Source: Polyangiaceae bacterium (lineage in GTDB: Bacteria; Myxococcota_A; Polyangia; Polyangiales; Polyangiaceae). Taken from it: 54,689 bases of DNA. The notes under the pieces were generated by a model, which was not told where the DNA came from, searched no databases, and worked only from the letters and a program-made list of their open reading frames with translations. The stretch is taken from positions 1 through 54,689 of the forward strand of contig JAFGBI010000147.1 of assembly GCA_016933275.1 (NCBI GenBank), written 5' to 3'. Below are positions 1-8,013 of the stretch, piece by piece (position 1 is the stretch's first letter; each line of letters begins with the position of its first letter). A program made the position numbers and the translations under genes.

Positions 1-97
1 CCCTTTGGGGTTGGTCGTCGTTGTCTCCAGTCGCAGTACGGACCAATCTCGTGGACTTCTGGCATACGCCTTGTCGTAGACCTTGATACTTGTCCTC

Positions 98-1054
98 TCA
101 ATGGCGCGCGAGGCGCGCGAGCCGCGCCATAGTCCCCGCGACCGCGTCGAGCGCGGACCGCTCAGCCGTGGTGCCCCGCGCCCGGAGCTCAGCGAACCAC
201 CTTGCGGTCGATGGGTGATCGATCGCCACCAGCGCCATGGCGATATCGTTGCACAGGGCGGGGGTGGCGAAGCCCGCCGCGTCGAGCAGCGCGCCGACGG
301 CCACCGTCCGCACGGCCTCACCTTCCCCCGACTCGCGCACCGCGCGGGTCGACCAGACCCGTGCGCTCGCCACGTCCCGGAGCGAGCGCACGAGGATCCT
401 CGCCTGCGCCGGGTCCGACGTCACCCGCAGGTCCCGTCCGAGCCGCTCGGCCACGCGGGCGCGGCGGCACTCACCCAAACCGGCAAACACTGCCGCGTCG
501 TCGGGTCGCTCGTCGGCGAGCGCGAGCAGCAGGTCCACCGCCGCATCGTCACCGATCCGTCCGATCGCCGCCACCCCGGCGCGGGTACGGCGTGGGTCCC
601 CTCGACAGCGGGTGAGCCAGTTCGTCAGCGCTGGCAGCGCGCGGGGATCGCGGGCGCTGCCGAGCGCCTCGACGACGCCGAGCTCGACCTCCACGTCCGC
701 CCGACGTGTCGCCGGCGCGGACGTTGCCTCCTCCACTGCTTCGACCAGCGGCCACAGGGCGCCGCCACTGCCCCGGAACACGAGCGCCGTCTGCGCGGCT
801 CGCCGCGGGTCCGCCTCTCCGTCGGCGAGCTTCCGGCGGGCAGCCCTGAATCGCTCGAACGAGGCCGGATCGCGCGACCGCGCGGCGGCGATCTCGACGC
901 TGATGGGGAACGAGGTCGCGGTTCGCGGCGGGACCGACGAGGGCGCCGCCGCCACGGGGAGGGCCAGCGCGAGCCCGACCCCGGTCAGCAGCGCCCGCGA
1001 GCTGCTGACACCGCGGAAGCCAAGGCCGCCACGCCATCGCGCCAGACCTCTCAC
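98..1054 (-). CDS. Exported helical-repeat (HEAT-like) protein of unknown function
   Basis: A 318-residue protein. The N-terminus holds a positively charged stretch and a hydrophobic segment ending in an Ala-rich site (LALALPVAAAP), which reads as a Sec signal peptide. The rest is Ala/Leu/Arg-rich and helical, with repeated patterns of the type GVVEALGSARDPRALPAL and AAIGRIGDDAAVDLLLAL that resemble HEAT/armadillo repeats. No catalytic motif is seen. The start is set at the GTG at 1054 because it overlaps the stop of the upstream PAD gene (GTGA), a usual arrangement for coupled translation; a TTG at 1072 would also fit. It is the second gene of a two-gene unit with the PAD lipoprotein, so it may be a periplasmic partner of that enzyme. 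This is inference from position only. Confidence 0.7.
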   Translation of the reverse strand: MRGLARWRGGLGFRGVSSSRALLTGVGLALALPVAAAPSSVPPRTATSFPISVEIAAARSRDPASFERFRAARRKLADGEADPRRAAQTALVFRGSGGALWPLVEAVEEATSAPATRRADVEVELGVVEALGSARDPRALPALTNWLTRCRGDPRRTRAGVAAIGRIGDDAAVDLLLALADERPDDAAVFAGLGECRRARVAERLGRDLRVTSDPAQARILVRSLRDVASARVWSTRAVRESGEGEAVRTVAVGALLDAAGFATPALCNDIAMALVAIDHPSTARWFAELRARGTTAERSALDAVAGTMARLARLARH

Positions 1055-2844
1055 TCCGTCGCCTTCCACCAATCCTGCTCCTCGGGCCGTGCCCGGATCA
1101 CGTTGCTGCCGCAGTGCGCGTCACCGTTCAGACGGTGGTAGCCATCCCAGTCCTCGACGAAATGCACGGTGATCCCGCGGGGAGCGAAGGCCTGCACGAT
1201 GGCTCGGCGGAGCCCGTCTTCGCCGTCGATGACGGGTCCATGCGGATCCGCGACGGCGACGTGACCGGGACCCAGCTCGACGAGATTGGCCGTGTCGGGC
1301 AAGTAGGCCACGCTCGCGCCCACACTGCGGAAGTGCAGCGACGGCACCCTGATGAGCTCGGCTTCCTGGATGCCGGCTTCGCGCTCGAGCACCGCCAGCT
1401 GGTTGGCGATCTCGACCTCGGCCGCGTCGCTCGCGGCCATCACCTCGGGGTCGTCGAGCACGCTCGAGACCGTCGTGGTCGCAGAATAGGAGCCGGGCAG
1501 TTCGTCCAAGTCTAGCCACGAGAGGCCGGTGAAGAGCTCCGCGTCGCCGTGCCCCGCCGCCACCCAATCCTCGAAAAGGGCGAGGGCGAGCCCGACGTCA
1601 GCCACCACGACTGCCCAGCCGCGCGGCGAGTCCACGGGCACGAAGCTCAGCGTCTCGTCAACGTGCCCCACCGACAGCCAGGAGGTGTCGAGCGCGATGC
1701 GAGGTTGCACGCCCTGCGCCTGGAGGAGCTCGAGGAAGACGGGATCCGGCGCGAGTGCGTCGGTCATGCCGATCAGCATTCGACCGAATGGGTAGGCTCG
1801 CCGTTCGAACTCGTAGGGGGGCACAACCTCGAGATTCCCTAGGGAATTGAGGGTCTGCTGGTCCTCCGTGCCCCCAGGGAGGAACGCCTGCACCCCGGCG
1901 ACGTTCGGACCGCGGAGACTCTCGAACACGATCCGCCCCGCGCGGCGGAGCGGAGAGGATGGAACGTCAAAGTAGTCCACGTGCGGAGTCCGGAGCAAGA
2001 CCGTCATGTCGTGGGGACCGTCGGGCCCTGGCACGCTCGACCAGGCTGCCTCGAAATGGTCCTGGGTCCACTGATCGTTGATGTAGGCGAAGAGGGTGAC
2101 CATCGGCTCGGCGATGCCCGCCTCCGTGGCCGCCCGGGCGAGGTCCGCTCGATAGGTCGCCTCGGGGGTGCCCGAGATGTCTCCCGCCATGACCCTCTCT
2201 GGCGCCTGGAGGTGATGGTTCAGCACGAAGGGAGCGACGCGGAACTGCACCCGGTCCTCGCTCTCGGAGCCCCCGGTCTCCACCCGGAGGATGACGTCCA
2301 GGAGCCCGTCCCAGTCAGCGGGGTCCCGGACCAAGTCCGTCGCCTCGAGGCCGAGCGCCACCCCGGCACGGAGCGCCGCGCGGTCGAGCCGAGCGTTCGC
2401 GCCGAACACCGTGGGCACGTCGCGGTCCAGGCGAAAGAGGCGACACCGCTCCGCCGGAACGCAGCGAACGAAGCCGCGCGCGTCGGACGGCGCGTCGTCC
2501 CACGCCGTCACCGCGAGGGCCGCCAGGTCCGCTCGATCCGCGTCCCCGTCGACGACCTCGTTCTCGGCGTCGTGGCAGCGGTCGATCTCCGTGTCTGGGA
2601 TCGCCGACCTGCCCGAGCAGCGCCCGAGGTCGTCGTCGATGTTCGCCAGCACCAAAGCACCGCGAGCCGAGGTCCACTGGTCCTCGGCTCGCTCGTCCGC
2701 ACCGTCACGTCCCGAAACGATTCCGTCTCGGTCGACGTCGGCCCTGAGGTCGGCAAACGGCGGCCGCGAACCGGACGAGCAAGCCCCCACCCAGGCCAGC
2801 AGCGCGATTCGGACGGGCATGGGAAACGGACGGGGGCGAGGCAC
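1051..2844 (-). CDS. Lipoprotein peptidylarginine deiminase (PAD), vertebrate-type catalytic fold
   Basis: A 597-residue enzyme expected to convert peptidyl-arginine to peptidyl-citrulline. Residues 1-22 form a lipoprotein signal (LAWVGAC, lipidated Cys22), which places it on a membrane outside the cytoplasm. Residues about 33-205 match the PAD middle domain, with the acid cluster DVDRDG (36-41), GALVLANIDDD (62-72) and FRVAPF. Residues about 245-597 match the PAD catalytic domain: NDQWTQDHFE with Asp262, SLGNLEV, LSVGHVDETLSFVP with His394 and Asp396, and NGDAHCGSN with Cys578. These are the four residues corresponding to Asp350/His471/Asp473/Cys645 of human PAD4. The N-terminal cupredoxin-like PAD domain is absent. 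The residue matching Glu351 of PAD4 is His263, and the loop matching Asp369/Ser370/Asn373 is not conserved, so one calcium site near the active site may be lost. The GTG at 2844 is chosen; ATG 2820 would give a short signal. Confidence 0.9.
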   Translation of the reverse strand: MPRPRPFPMPVRIALLAWVGACSSGSRPPFADLRADVDRDGIVSGRDGADERAEDQWTSARGALVLANIDDDLGRCSGRSAIPDTEIDRCHDAENEVVDGDADRADLAALAVTAWDDAPSDARGFVRCVPAERCRLFRLDRDVPTVFGANARLDRAALRAGVALGLEATDLVRDPADWDGLLDVILRVETGGSESEDRVQFRVAPFVLNHHLQAPERVMAGDISGTPEATYRADLARAATEAGIAEPMVTLFAYINDQWTQDHFEAAWSSVPGPDGPHDMTVLLRTPHVDYFDVPSSPLRRAGRIVFESLRGPNVAGVQAFLPGGTEDQQTLNSLGNLEVVPPYEFERRAYPFGRMLIGMTDALAPDPVFLELLQAQGVQPRIALDTSWLSVGHVDETLSFVPVDSPRGWAVVVADVGLALALFEDWVAAGHGDAELFTGLSWLDLDELPGSYSATTTVSSVLDDPEVMAASDAAEVEIANQLAVLEREAGIQEAELIRVPSLHFRSVGASVAYLPDTANLVELGPGHVAVADPHGPVIDGEDGLRRAIVQAFAPRGITVHFVEDWDGYHRLNGDAHCGSNVIRARPEEQDWWKATE

Positions 2845-2905
2845 GTGCGTCGAGGTCGGCGCAGCACACCGCGCAGCGACACCCTGAGCCTAGCCCAAAC
2901 CACGA

Positions 2906-2923
2906 CCTGCTTCCGCAAGCAGG
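2906..2923. other. Perfect 7-bp hairpin in divergent promoter region
   Basis: CCTGCTTCCGCAAGCAGG: arms of 7 bp and a 4-base loop. It lies 62 bases upstream of the PAD start and 94 bases upstream of the barrel gene. It could be an operator for the divergent pair or a structured leader; neither strand has a T-run after it. Confidence 0.5.
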
Positions 2924-2974
2924 GGTTCTTCACGCGGTTTTGCGGTATCGTGGCGCCGCCTCCCCCGTCGCCGC

Positions 2975-3000
2975 GCCGCCTCCACGCGCGCGGAGGCGGC
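2975..3000. other. 9-bp GC-rich hairpin just before the barrel gene
   Basis: GCCGCCTCC (2975-2983) and GGAGGCGGC (2992-3000) form a perfect stem with an 8-base loop. It ends 16 bases before the ATG at 3017, so in the mRNA it would sit over the ribosome-loading region. No separate Shine-Dalgarno sequence is visible for that gene, apart from the GGAGG inside this stem. Confidence 0.5.
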
Positions 3001-3016
3001 CCCCCCGCCTCGACCC

Positions 3017-4504
3017 ATGCTTCCCCGCCCTGCCGCACGTCTGGTCGCGACCAGTATCACATGCGCCCTCGGCCTGGCGCCGGGGACGGCGGGGGCCTCG
3101 GGAGCGCTCGAGCTCGCTGGTGCGCCCACCAGCGCCAACGGCCTTACGGCCCGCGCGCTCGCGCGTCACGCCGAAACGGCCTATTTCAACCCGGCCCTCC
3201 TGCCCCGCGCCGCCCCGCTCATGGAGGTCGGCTACTTCGCGCTGCACACCCAAGGGACAATCGATCTCGATGCACGCCCCGAAGGAGTCGACGTGCCGGA
3301 GTCGGTCTACGATGCGCACGTCATCGGCGACGACGGCAGCGCCGAGCGTCTCGAACTCCGTCCGCTGCCCACCAACCGCCTCCCCGAACCCCGCCGCCGC
3401 ACGAAGGTCGAGGAAACCCGTGGCTATGCCCTCGTGGGCCTGGTCCGTCCGTTCTTCGCCGACAACGTGAGCTTCGGGCTCTTCGCCATCCTGCCGCTCC
3501 GTGGCTTCCTCGCGCAGAACGGTTTTTTCGCCGACGAACGCGAGCAGTACTTCTCGAATCGGCTCGACTACGAACTGCTCGGTGACCGGGCCGGGATCTC
3601 GAGCTTCACGGTCTCCCTCGGTGGTCGTGTCGCCCGCTGGCTGGCGGCGGGGATCGGGGCAAACCTCGGGTTCTCCACGGTCACTCGCTTCGACGTGTAC
3701 GTCCCCGACGCGGCGGATCAGAGCACGATCCTCCTCGATCCGGAGGTGAAGACTGCCACCACCCTGTCACCGGTCGGCGGACTCGCGCTCTATCCATCAC
3801 CCGACCTCACGATGACGGTCACGACGCACGCCCCGGTCGGGGTCGAGACGTCCGGCGAGAACCTGCTCCGGTTCTGGAACTACGACTACCCCGACGACCA
3901 GGACCACATCCGCCAAGCCTACGTCTTCTCCCAGGGGTACGTGCCGCTGCGCGTTGGCTTCGGCGCCGCCTTCGCCCGAGGCACGCGCCCCGAAGGTAAT
4001 CGCCGGTGGGAGTTTGGCACGAGCCTCGTCATCACGCAGTGGTCGGAGTACCGCGATCGTCATGGCGAGCGCCCCGCGGACCGATGGAAGGACACGCTGA
4101 CACCGGCACTGGGGGTCGCAATGATGACGGACCACGGACGCTTCGTGGTCGACCTCGCCTACGTGCCGACGCCCGTCCCGGAGCAGACGGGGCGCAGCAA
4201 CTACGTGGACAACTCCCGGGCCCTGGTGAGCCTCGGCTGGGAGGCCCCGCTCACGGTGCTGGGTTCTCCCTTGGGCATCGGGCTGTACGTGCATGGGCAG
4301 TGGCTTGTGCCGCGCTCGGTGACCAAACGGCCCGAGGTGCCGTACCCCGTGCTCGACGAGTTTCCGGATGGAGCAACCGACTTCGTCACGGGTGGTCCGA
4401 TCGACGAGGCGGACGGACTCCAGACCAACAACCCCGGGTATCCCGGGTTCTCGAGCCGCGGCTACCTCCTCGGCGGAGGATTCTCCGTGCGGTTGCCGCG
4501 GTAG
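3017..4504 (+). CDS. FadL/OmpP1-like outer-membrane beta-barrel protein
   Basis: A 495-residue exported protein. It has a signal peptide (cleavage likely after GTAGA near residue 26) followed by ALELAGAPTSANGLTARALARHAETAYFNPALL in outline, the N-terminal hatch-like signature of the FadL/OmpP1/TodX family (usually GxxAxAxxxxAxAxxxNPAxL). Alternating polar and hydrophobic strands rich in aromatics and Gly continue to the end, which closes with a short beta strand (GGGFSVRLPR). Family members carry hydrophobic substrates such as long-chain fatty acids or aromatic compounds across the outer membrane; the substrate here cannot be told. It is transcribed divergently from the PAD gene, with a 172-base shared region holding two hairpins. 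The assignment to a barrel is firm; the transport role is inferred. Confidence 0.75.
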   Translation: MLPRPAARLVATSITCALGLAPGTAGASGALELAGAPTSANGLTARALARHAETAYFNPALLPRAAPLMEVGYFALHTQGTIDLDARPEGVDVPESVYDAHVIGDDGSAERLELRPLPTNRLPEPRRRTKVEETRGYALVGLVRPFFADNVSFGLFAILPLRGFLAQNGFFADEREQYFSNRLDYELLGDRAGISSFTVSLGGRVARWLAAGIGANLGFSTVTRFDVYVPDAADQSTILLDPEVKTATTLSPVGGLALYPSPDLTMTVTTHAPVGVETSGENLLRFWNYDYPDDQDHIRQAYVFSQGYVPLRVGFGAAFARGTRPEGNRRWEFGTSLVITQWSEYRDRHGERPADRWKDTLTPALGVAMMTDHGRFVVDLAYVPTPVPEQTGRSNYVDNSRALVSLGWEAPLTVLGSPLGIGLYVHGQWLVPRSVTKRPEVPYPVLDEFPDGATDFVTGGPIDEADGLQTNNPGYPGFSSRGYLLGGGFSVRLPR

Positions 4505-4535
4505 GGCAGGGGTGGCCGGAGCTTGGCCCAAGCCG

Positions 4536-4606
4536 GCAGAGCCAGAACCAGAGCAGGCCATCAGCGGTCAGCGCTCAGCGGCCAGACAAGACGCGGAGGA
4601 GCTGAC
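4536..4606. repeat. Structured intergenic repeat A, copy 1
   Basis: Shares CAGGCCATCAGCGGTCAGCG (4554-4573) exactly with 10116-10135, plus weaker matches on both sides (GCCAGAACCA; CGCGGAG against CGTGGAG). Both copies start shortly after the stop codon of a gene for an exported protein. Both contain GTCAGC followed about 30 bases later by GCTGAC (4567-4572 / 4601-4606), so a stem is conserved. It may be a transcript end or a REP-like element. Confidence 0.6.
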
Positions 4607-4800
4607 GGCGGGTGGCGGACTGCAACGAAAGACCTCGAGAGAGCCCCTGCCAGATTCGGCCAAGCTCGCACCGCCAAGGGACGACCTCTGGCGACAATGG
4701 CGGGAAACCCCTGGTCTTCTCGGGTGAGGCGTGGCTACCTCCCGAGTCATCTGCTTGGGCTTGCTGCCCCCGGCGCGATGCTGCTACCCCAAATCCCCCC
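4607..4800. other. Leader region of the ABC importer operon
   Basis: About 190 bases between repeat A and the binding-protein gene. A cobalamin riboswitch was looked for because of the BtuF-like gene, but the conserved B12-box and core were not found. No clear promoter or Shine-Dalgarno sequence was recognised. Confidence 0.4.
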
Positions 4801-5766
4801 ATGCGCCAGACCTCCGCTGTCGCACCCTGGCTCCTGCTCGGCGCCGCCGTCGCGACCGCGATGCTGCTAAGCTTCGGTGCCGCCCAGCTGGTCCCCGAAG
4901 CGCGCACCCGGGCCACGACCGAAGGGGCACCCCGCATCGTCTCCCTCGCTCCGGCCGTGACCGAAACGCTCTTCGCGATCGGGGCTGGAGACCGGGTGGT
5001 CGGCGTGAGCGACTTCTGCAGCGCTCCGGCGGCGGTGCCGGCACTACCTCGAGCGGGCACGAGCATCACCCCCAGCTTCGAACGGATCGCTGCGCTGGAA
5101 CCGTCCGTCGTGGTCACGGTCGCGGCCCCGGCAGCACGACTCGACGCCCTCCGCGGCCTCACGCCGACCCGTCAACTCCCCTGGCTCACCGTGGCCGATG
5201 TCGCGGCATCCACGCGCGAGCTCGGTCTGCTCAGCGGGCAGACCGCGGCCGCGAACGCCTTGGCAGGACGGTTCGAAGCCACGCTGACCAAGCCATCCCC
5301 TCCGAACGGTCCGCGGGTCTTGCTGGTGCTCGGGTATGCGTCACGCCTGTCGGAGGTGTGGTTCGTCCGTGCAAACTCGATCCACGGCGGCGTGCTCGCG
5401 GCGGCGGGGGCGCGAAACGCAGTCCCCGACCCGGTCATCGGACCACCGGTCATGAGCCTCGAGCGCCTCCTCGCCATCGATCCCGACGTGATCGTGGTCG
5501 TCGGCGGCGGCGCCACCGGCAATGACGCCACGCTGGAGGCAGTCCGCCGCTTCTCCACCCTCACCGCAGTGCGCACCGATCGACTCGGTGCCATTCCGGA
5601 AGAGGGCTTCCTCGTGCCGGGACCGCGCACGCTCGCCATGGTGGAGGCGCTCGGGCAGCTGCTTGCCAGGCTCCTGGATCCGGGAAGCGCGCCGACTCGA
5701 CCGAGGGTTGCTGATTGGGGTCCCGAATCGGAGGGCCGAGACCTCCGGGAGGCGAGCGAGTGGTGA
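4801..5766 (+). CDS. BtuF/FepB-like substrate-binding protein of an ABC importer
   Basis: A 321-residue periplasmic-binding-protein homologue of the helical-backbone (cluster A-II) class that serves vitamin B12, siderophore and haem importers. An N-terminal hydrophobic segment (residues about 10-30) acts as signal or anchor; no lipobox Cys is present. The start of the mature domain (PRIVSLAPAVTETLFAIGAG, followed by DRVVGVSDFC) is the typical BtuF/FhuD opening, and the second lobe carries the usual AAGARNAV and LLAIDPDVIVV motifs. The frame is open further upstream, but the ATG at 4801 is chosen because it directly precedes the signal segment. It overlaps the ATPase gene by ATGA. Substrate (B12 or iron chelate) is uncertain; the Fur-family gene downstream favours a metal chelate. 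Confidence 0.85.
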   Translation: MRQTSAVAPWLLLGAAVATAMLLSFGAAQLVPEARTRATTEGAPRIVSLAPAVTETLFAIGAGDRVVGVSDFCSAPAAVPALPRAGTSITPSFERIAALEPSVVVTVAAPAARLDALRGLTPTRQLPWLTVADVAASTRELGLLSGQTAAANALAGRFEATLTKPSPPNGPRVLLVLGYASRLSEVWFVRANSIHGGVLAAAGARNAVPDPVIGPPVMSLERLLAIDPDVIVVVGGGATGNDATLEAVRRFSTLTAVRTDRLGAIPEEGFLVPGPRTLAMVEALGQLLARLLDPGSAPTRPRVADWGPESEGRDLREASEW

Positions 5767-6563
5767 TGGAGCTCATCCTCGACGGGGTATCGATCACCCA
5801 CCACGATATCCCGATCCTCACCGACGTGATGCTCACCCTGCGGACCGGCGAGCTTGTCGTGCTCGTCGGCCCGAACGGCGCCGGGAAGACGACCCTCCTT
5901 CGGGCTGCGTTGGGGCTGGTTCGGCTCGACCGTGGGCGCATCACCCTCGACGGCGAGGACGCGACGCGGCTCGCGCCGCGCGCGCGTGCAAGCCGCCTCG
6001 CCTGGCTGCCACAGACCGGTAGCGTGAGCGAACCAATGACGGCGGCCGATCACGTCGCGGCCGCCCGCTACCGTTTCGGGGAGAGCGCTCGCCGCGCCGA
6101 GGCGGGAGCGTTTCGGGCGCTCACCCGCGTGGATGCCGGCTCTCTGGCGGAACGAGCCCTCGGGTCGCTGTCGGGGGGGGAACGGCAACGGGTAGCGATC
6201 GCGGCGGTCCTAGCCCAAGAGGCCCCCCTCCTACTCCTCGACGAACCGGCCAACCACCTCGACCCGCACCAGCAGCGGGAGACCTTCCGGTTGATCGCCG
6301 CGCTCGCGCGAATGGGTCACGGAGTCCTCTGCGTCACCCACGACGTCGGTGCGCTCGCCGGCCTCGCCAAGGAGGACTCGACTCGCGTCGTAGGCCTGCG
6401 ATCGGGACGGCTCGCCTTCGACGTTCCGCTCGGGGACGCGACCCTCGCTGCGCGGCTGAGCGACCTCTTCGGTCTCCGGCTCGCGTTCGCCGAGCGCGAC
6501 GGCGAGCGAGCGCTCGTGACCTGGTGGCCGGTGGCCGAACCCGCGGAGAGGCCATGCGGGTGA
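5766..6563 (+). CDS. ABC importer ATPase (BtuD/FhuC family)
   Basis: A 265-residue cytoplasmic ATPase that powers the importer. It contains Walker A GPNGAGKTT (residues 35-43), the Q-loop region (AWLPQTG), the signature LSGGERQRV, Walker B LLLLDEP with the following D-loop NHLD, and the switch histidine in CVTHD. The length is usual for the FepC/FhuC/BtuD group. The ATG at 5766 overlaps the stop of the binding-protein gene (ATGA); a GTG at 5760 is also in frame. Its 3' end overlaps the permease gene by 10 bases, so the three genes are one transcription and translation unit. Confidence 0.93.
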   Translation: MELILDGVSITHHDIPILTDVMLTLRTGELVVLVGPNGAGKTTLLRAALGLVRLDRGRITLDGEDATRLAPRARASRLAWLPQTGSVSEPMTAADHVAAARYRFGESARRAEAGAFRALTRVDAGSLAERALGSLSGGERQRVAIAAVLAQEAPLLLLDEPANHLDPHQQRETFRLIAALARMGHGVLCVTHDVGALAGLAKEDSTRVVGLRSGRLAFDVPLGDATLAARLSDLFGLRLAFAERDGERALVTWWPVAEPAERPCG

Positions 6564-7513
6564 GGGGCGCGACGCTCGTCCTGCTACTGGCCACGGCCGC
6601 GATCGTCGGGATGGCGCCGTACGTCGGCCCCCCCCTCGATCCGGAAACGGGCTCGTTCGTGTGGTGGCAGCTCCGCGTCCCCCGGGTGGTGATGGCGGCG
6701 CTGGTCGGCGGAACGCTCTCGAGCGTCGGCGCCGCCTACCAACTCGTGTTTCAGAACCCGCTCGCGACTCCGAGCACGATCGGAACCTCGGCGGGCGCGG
6801 TGCTCGGGGTGCTGGCGGCCGTGGTCGCCGGCGCGCCGAGCACGAGCGCGAATCTGCCATGGCTCACCCTGGCCGCGTTTGCGGGCGCGCTCGCAACGAC
6901 CGTGATCGTGGCCGGCCTCGCTGCGTACGGTCGCGCTCGAATGCACGACATCCTCCTGGCGGGGATCGCCGTGAGCCTGGCGGCGGGCGCCGTCGGGACC
7001 GCCCTCGAGAGCGTGGCAGACGTCGGGCAGCGGTTCACGGTGAGCCAGTGGTCGCTCGGGCACCTGCCGCAGGTCGGGTATCGCGGGGTGGCCATCCTCC
7101 TCCCGTTCCTCGCGGTCGCCTGGATCGGGTTGCTCGTCGAGCTCAGAGCGCTGCACGCCCTCACCGGCGGCGAGGATGTCGCGCAGACGCAGGGTGTCGA
7201 TGTCCCGCGCGCCCGCGCCGTCACGCTCGGCGCGGGCGCGGTCGGCGTGGCGGCCTGCGTGGCCTGGTGTGGTCCGATCGGATTCGTCGGTCTCATCGTG
7301 CCCCACGTCGTGCGGCTGGCGGGCGCACGGTCGCCGCGGGTGCTCGTCCCGCTCTCGCTGGTCGCGGGCATGGGGTTCTTGGTGTCCTGCGACCTCGTAG
7401 CGCGACTCGTGGTGCCTGGACACGAGCTCCCCGTCGGGGTGGTGACCGCGGCGCTCGGCGCCCCTGCACTCCTGTTGCTCCTGGCGTGGCCAGCCGCGCG
7501 ACGCGGCCGCTGA
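6554..7513 (+). CDS. FecCD/BtuC-family permease of the ABC importer
   Basis: A 319-residue inner-membrane protein with about 8-10 hydrophobic helices. Family marks include LRVPRVVMAALVGG (the RxPR motif after the first helix), QNPLATPSTIGTSAGA, and near the C-terminus GPIGFVGLIVPHVVR, the conserved cytoplasmic coupling region that contacts the ATPase. It would form a homodimer with two copies of the ATPase and pass the substrate delivered by the binding protein. The start ATG lies inside the end of the ATPase gene. Family members import cobalamin, haem or ferric siderophores. Confidence 0.93.
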   Translation: MRVRGATLVLLLATAAIVGMAPYVGPPLDPETGSFVWWQLRVPRVVMAALVGGTLSSVGAAYQLVFQNPLATPSTIGTSAGAVLGVLAAVVAGAPSTSANLPWLTLAAFAGALATTVIVAGLAAYGRARMHDILLAGIAVSLAAGAVGTALESVADVGQRFTVSQWSLGHLPQVGYRGVAILLPFLAVAWIGLLVELRALHALTGGEDVAQTQGVDVPRARAVTLGAGAVGVAACVAWCGPIGFVGLIVPHVVRLAGARSPRVLVPLSLVAGMGFLVSCDLVARLVVPGHELPVGVVTAALGAPALLLLLAWPAARRGR

Positions 7514-7538
7514 ACCCGCTCCCCGTCGCCTTGCGGGA

Positions 7539-7576
7539 CCCTGGGGCATCGGGTAGACGACCCAGGGACATGTCCC
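7539..7576. promoter_or_regulatory. Nested inverted repeats around the start codon of the Fur-family gene
   Basis: CCCTGGG (7539-7545) is mirrored by CCCAGGG (7561-7567), and GGGACATGTCCC (7565-7576) is a perfect 12-bp palindrome that contains the ATG start. This may be an autoregulatory site or an mRNA structure hiding the start. It is GC-rich, unlike a classical Fur box. Confidence 0.35.
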
Positions 7577-8013
7577 AGGCGATCGACCGGCGGGAGCGGC
7601 TACGCAAGGTTGGGCTCAAGGCGACGACCCCACGGCTAGCCGTGCTCCGCGTGCTCGACGAGGCGGTCGGGCCCTTGGCGCACGCCGACGTGGTGGCGGC
7701 GCTCGATGGGGACGGGATCGACCGGGCGACGGTGTATCGGAACCTCACCGATCTCACCGATGCTGGCCTCGCCCATCGCTCTGACCTCGGTGACCACGTC
7801 TGGCGGTTCCGCGTGAGCAGCGTCGTCGAACCAGACGCCGCGCACCCGCATTTCGTCTGCAATGCCTGCGGCGAGGTCGTGTGTCTTCCCGCGGAAACCG
7901 TACGCTTCAACCCGCCGCGAGGGGCCCCGCGAGCCCTCCGCGCCGGCGCGGTCGCCGTGCAGGTGCGCGGGGTCTGCGACAAGTGCCGTAGACCGTTGGG
8001 CCCCCGCGGGTGA
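7570..8013 (+). CDS. Fur-family metal-responsive repressor
   Basis: A 147-residue DNA-binding regulator. The N-terminal winged helix contains LKATTPRLAVLRVL and the recognition segment RATVYRNLTDLTDAGLAHR. The C-terminal part has HPHFVCNACGEVVCL with the first CxxC, and GVCDKC with the second CxxC, the structural zinc site of the family. The four Cys are intact. The usual histidine-rich HHDH metal-sensing motif is reduced to HPH, so the sensed metal (iron, zinc or other) cannot be told. It follows the ABC importer genes after 56 bases on the same strand and probably controls them. The start is the ATG at 7570; an open frame continues upstream but runs into the permease gene. Confidence 0.85.
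   Translation: MSQAIDRRERLRKVGLKATTPRLAVLRVLDEAVGPLAHADVVAALDGDGIDRATVYRNLTDLTDAGLAHRSDLGDHVWRFRVSSVVEPDAAHPHFVCNACGEVVCLPAETVRFNPPRGAPRALRAGAVAVQVRGVCDKCRRPLGPRG

Noticed and set aside
61..76. Sigma-54-like TGGCATACGCCTTGT
   Set aside because: The -12 GC is not kept (TTGT) and it lies downstream of a minus-strand gene with no gene following on the plus strand.
83..1141. 352-codon plus-strand frame at the window start
   Set aside because: Shadow of the minus-strand genes at 98-2844; Arg/His/Gly-rich with no family likeness.
4505..4800. Possible cobalamin riboswitch before the BtuF-like gene
   Set aside because: The B12-box and the conserved core sequences were not found; only loose similarity (GGGAAACCCC).
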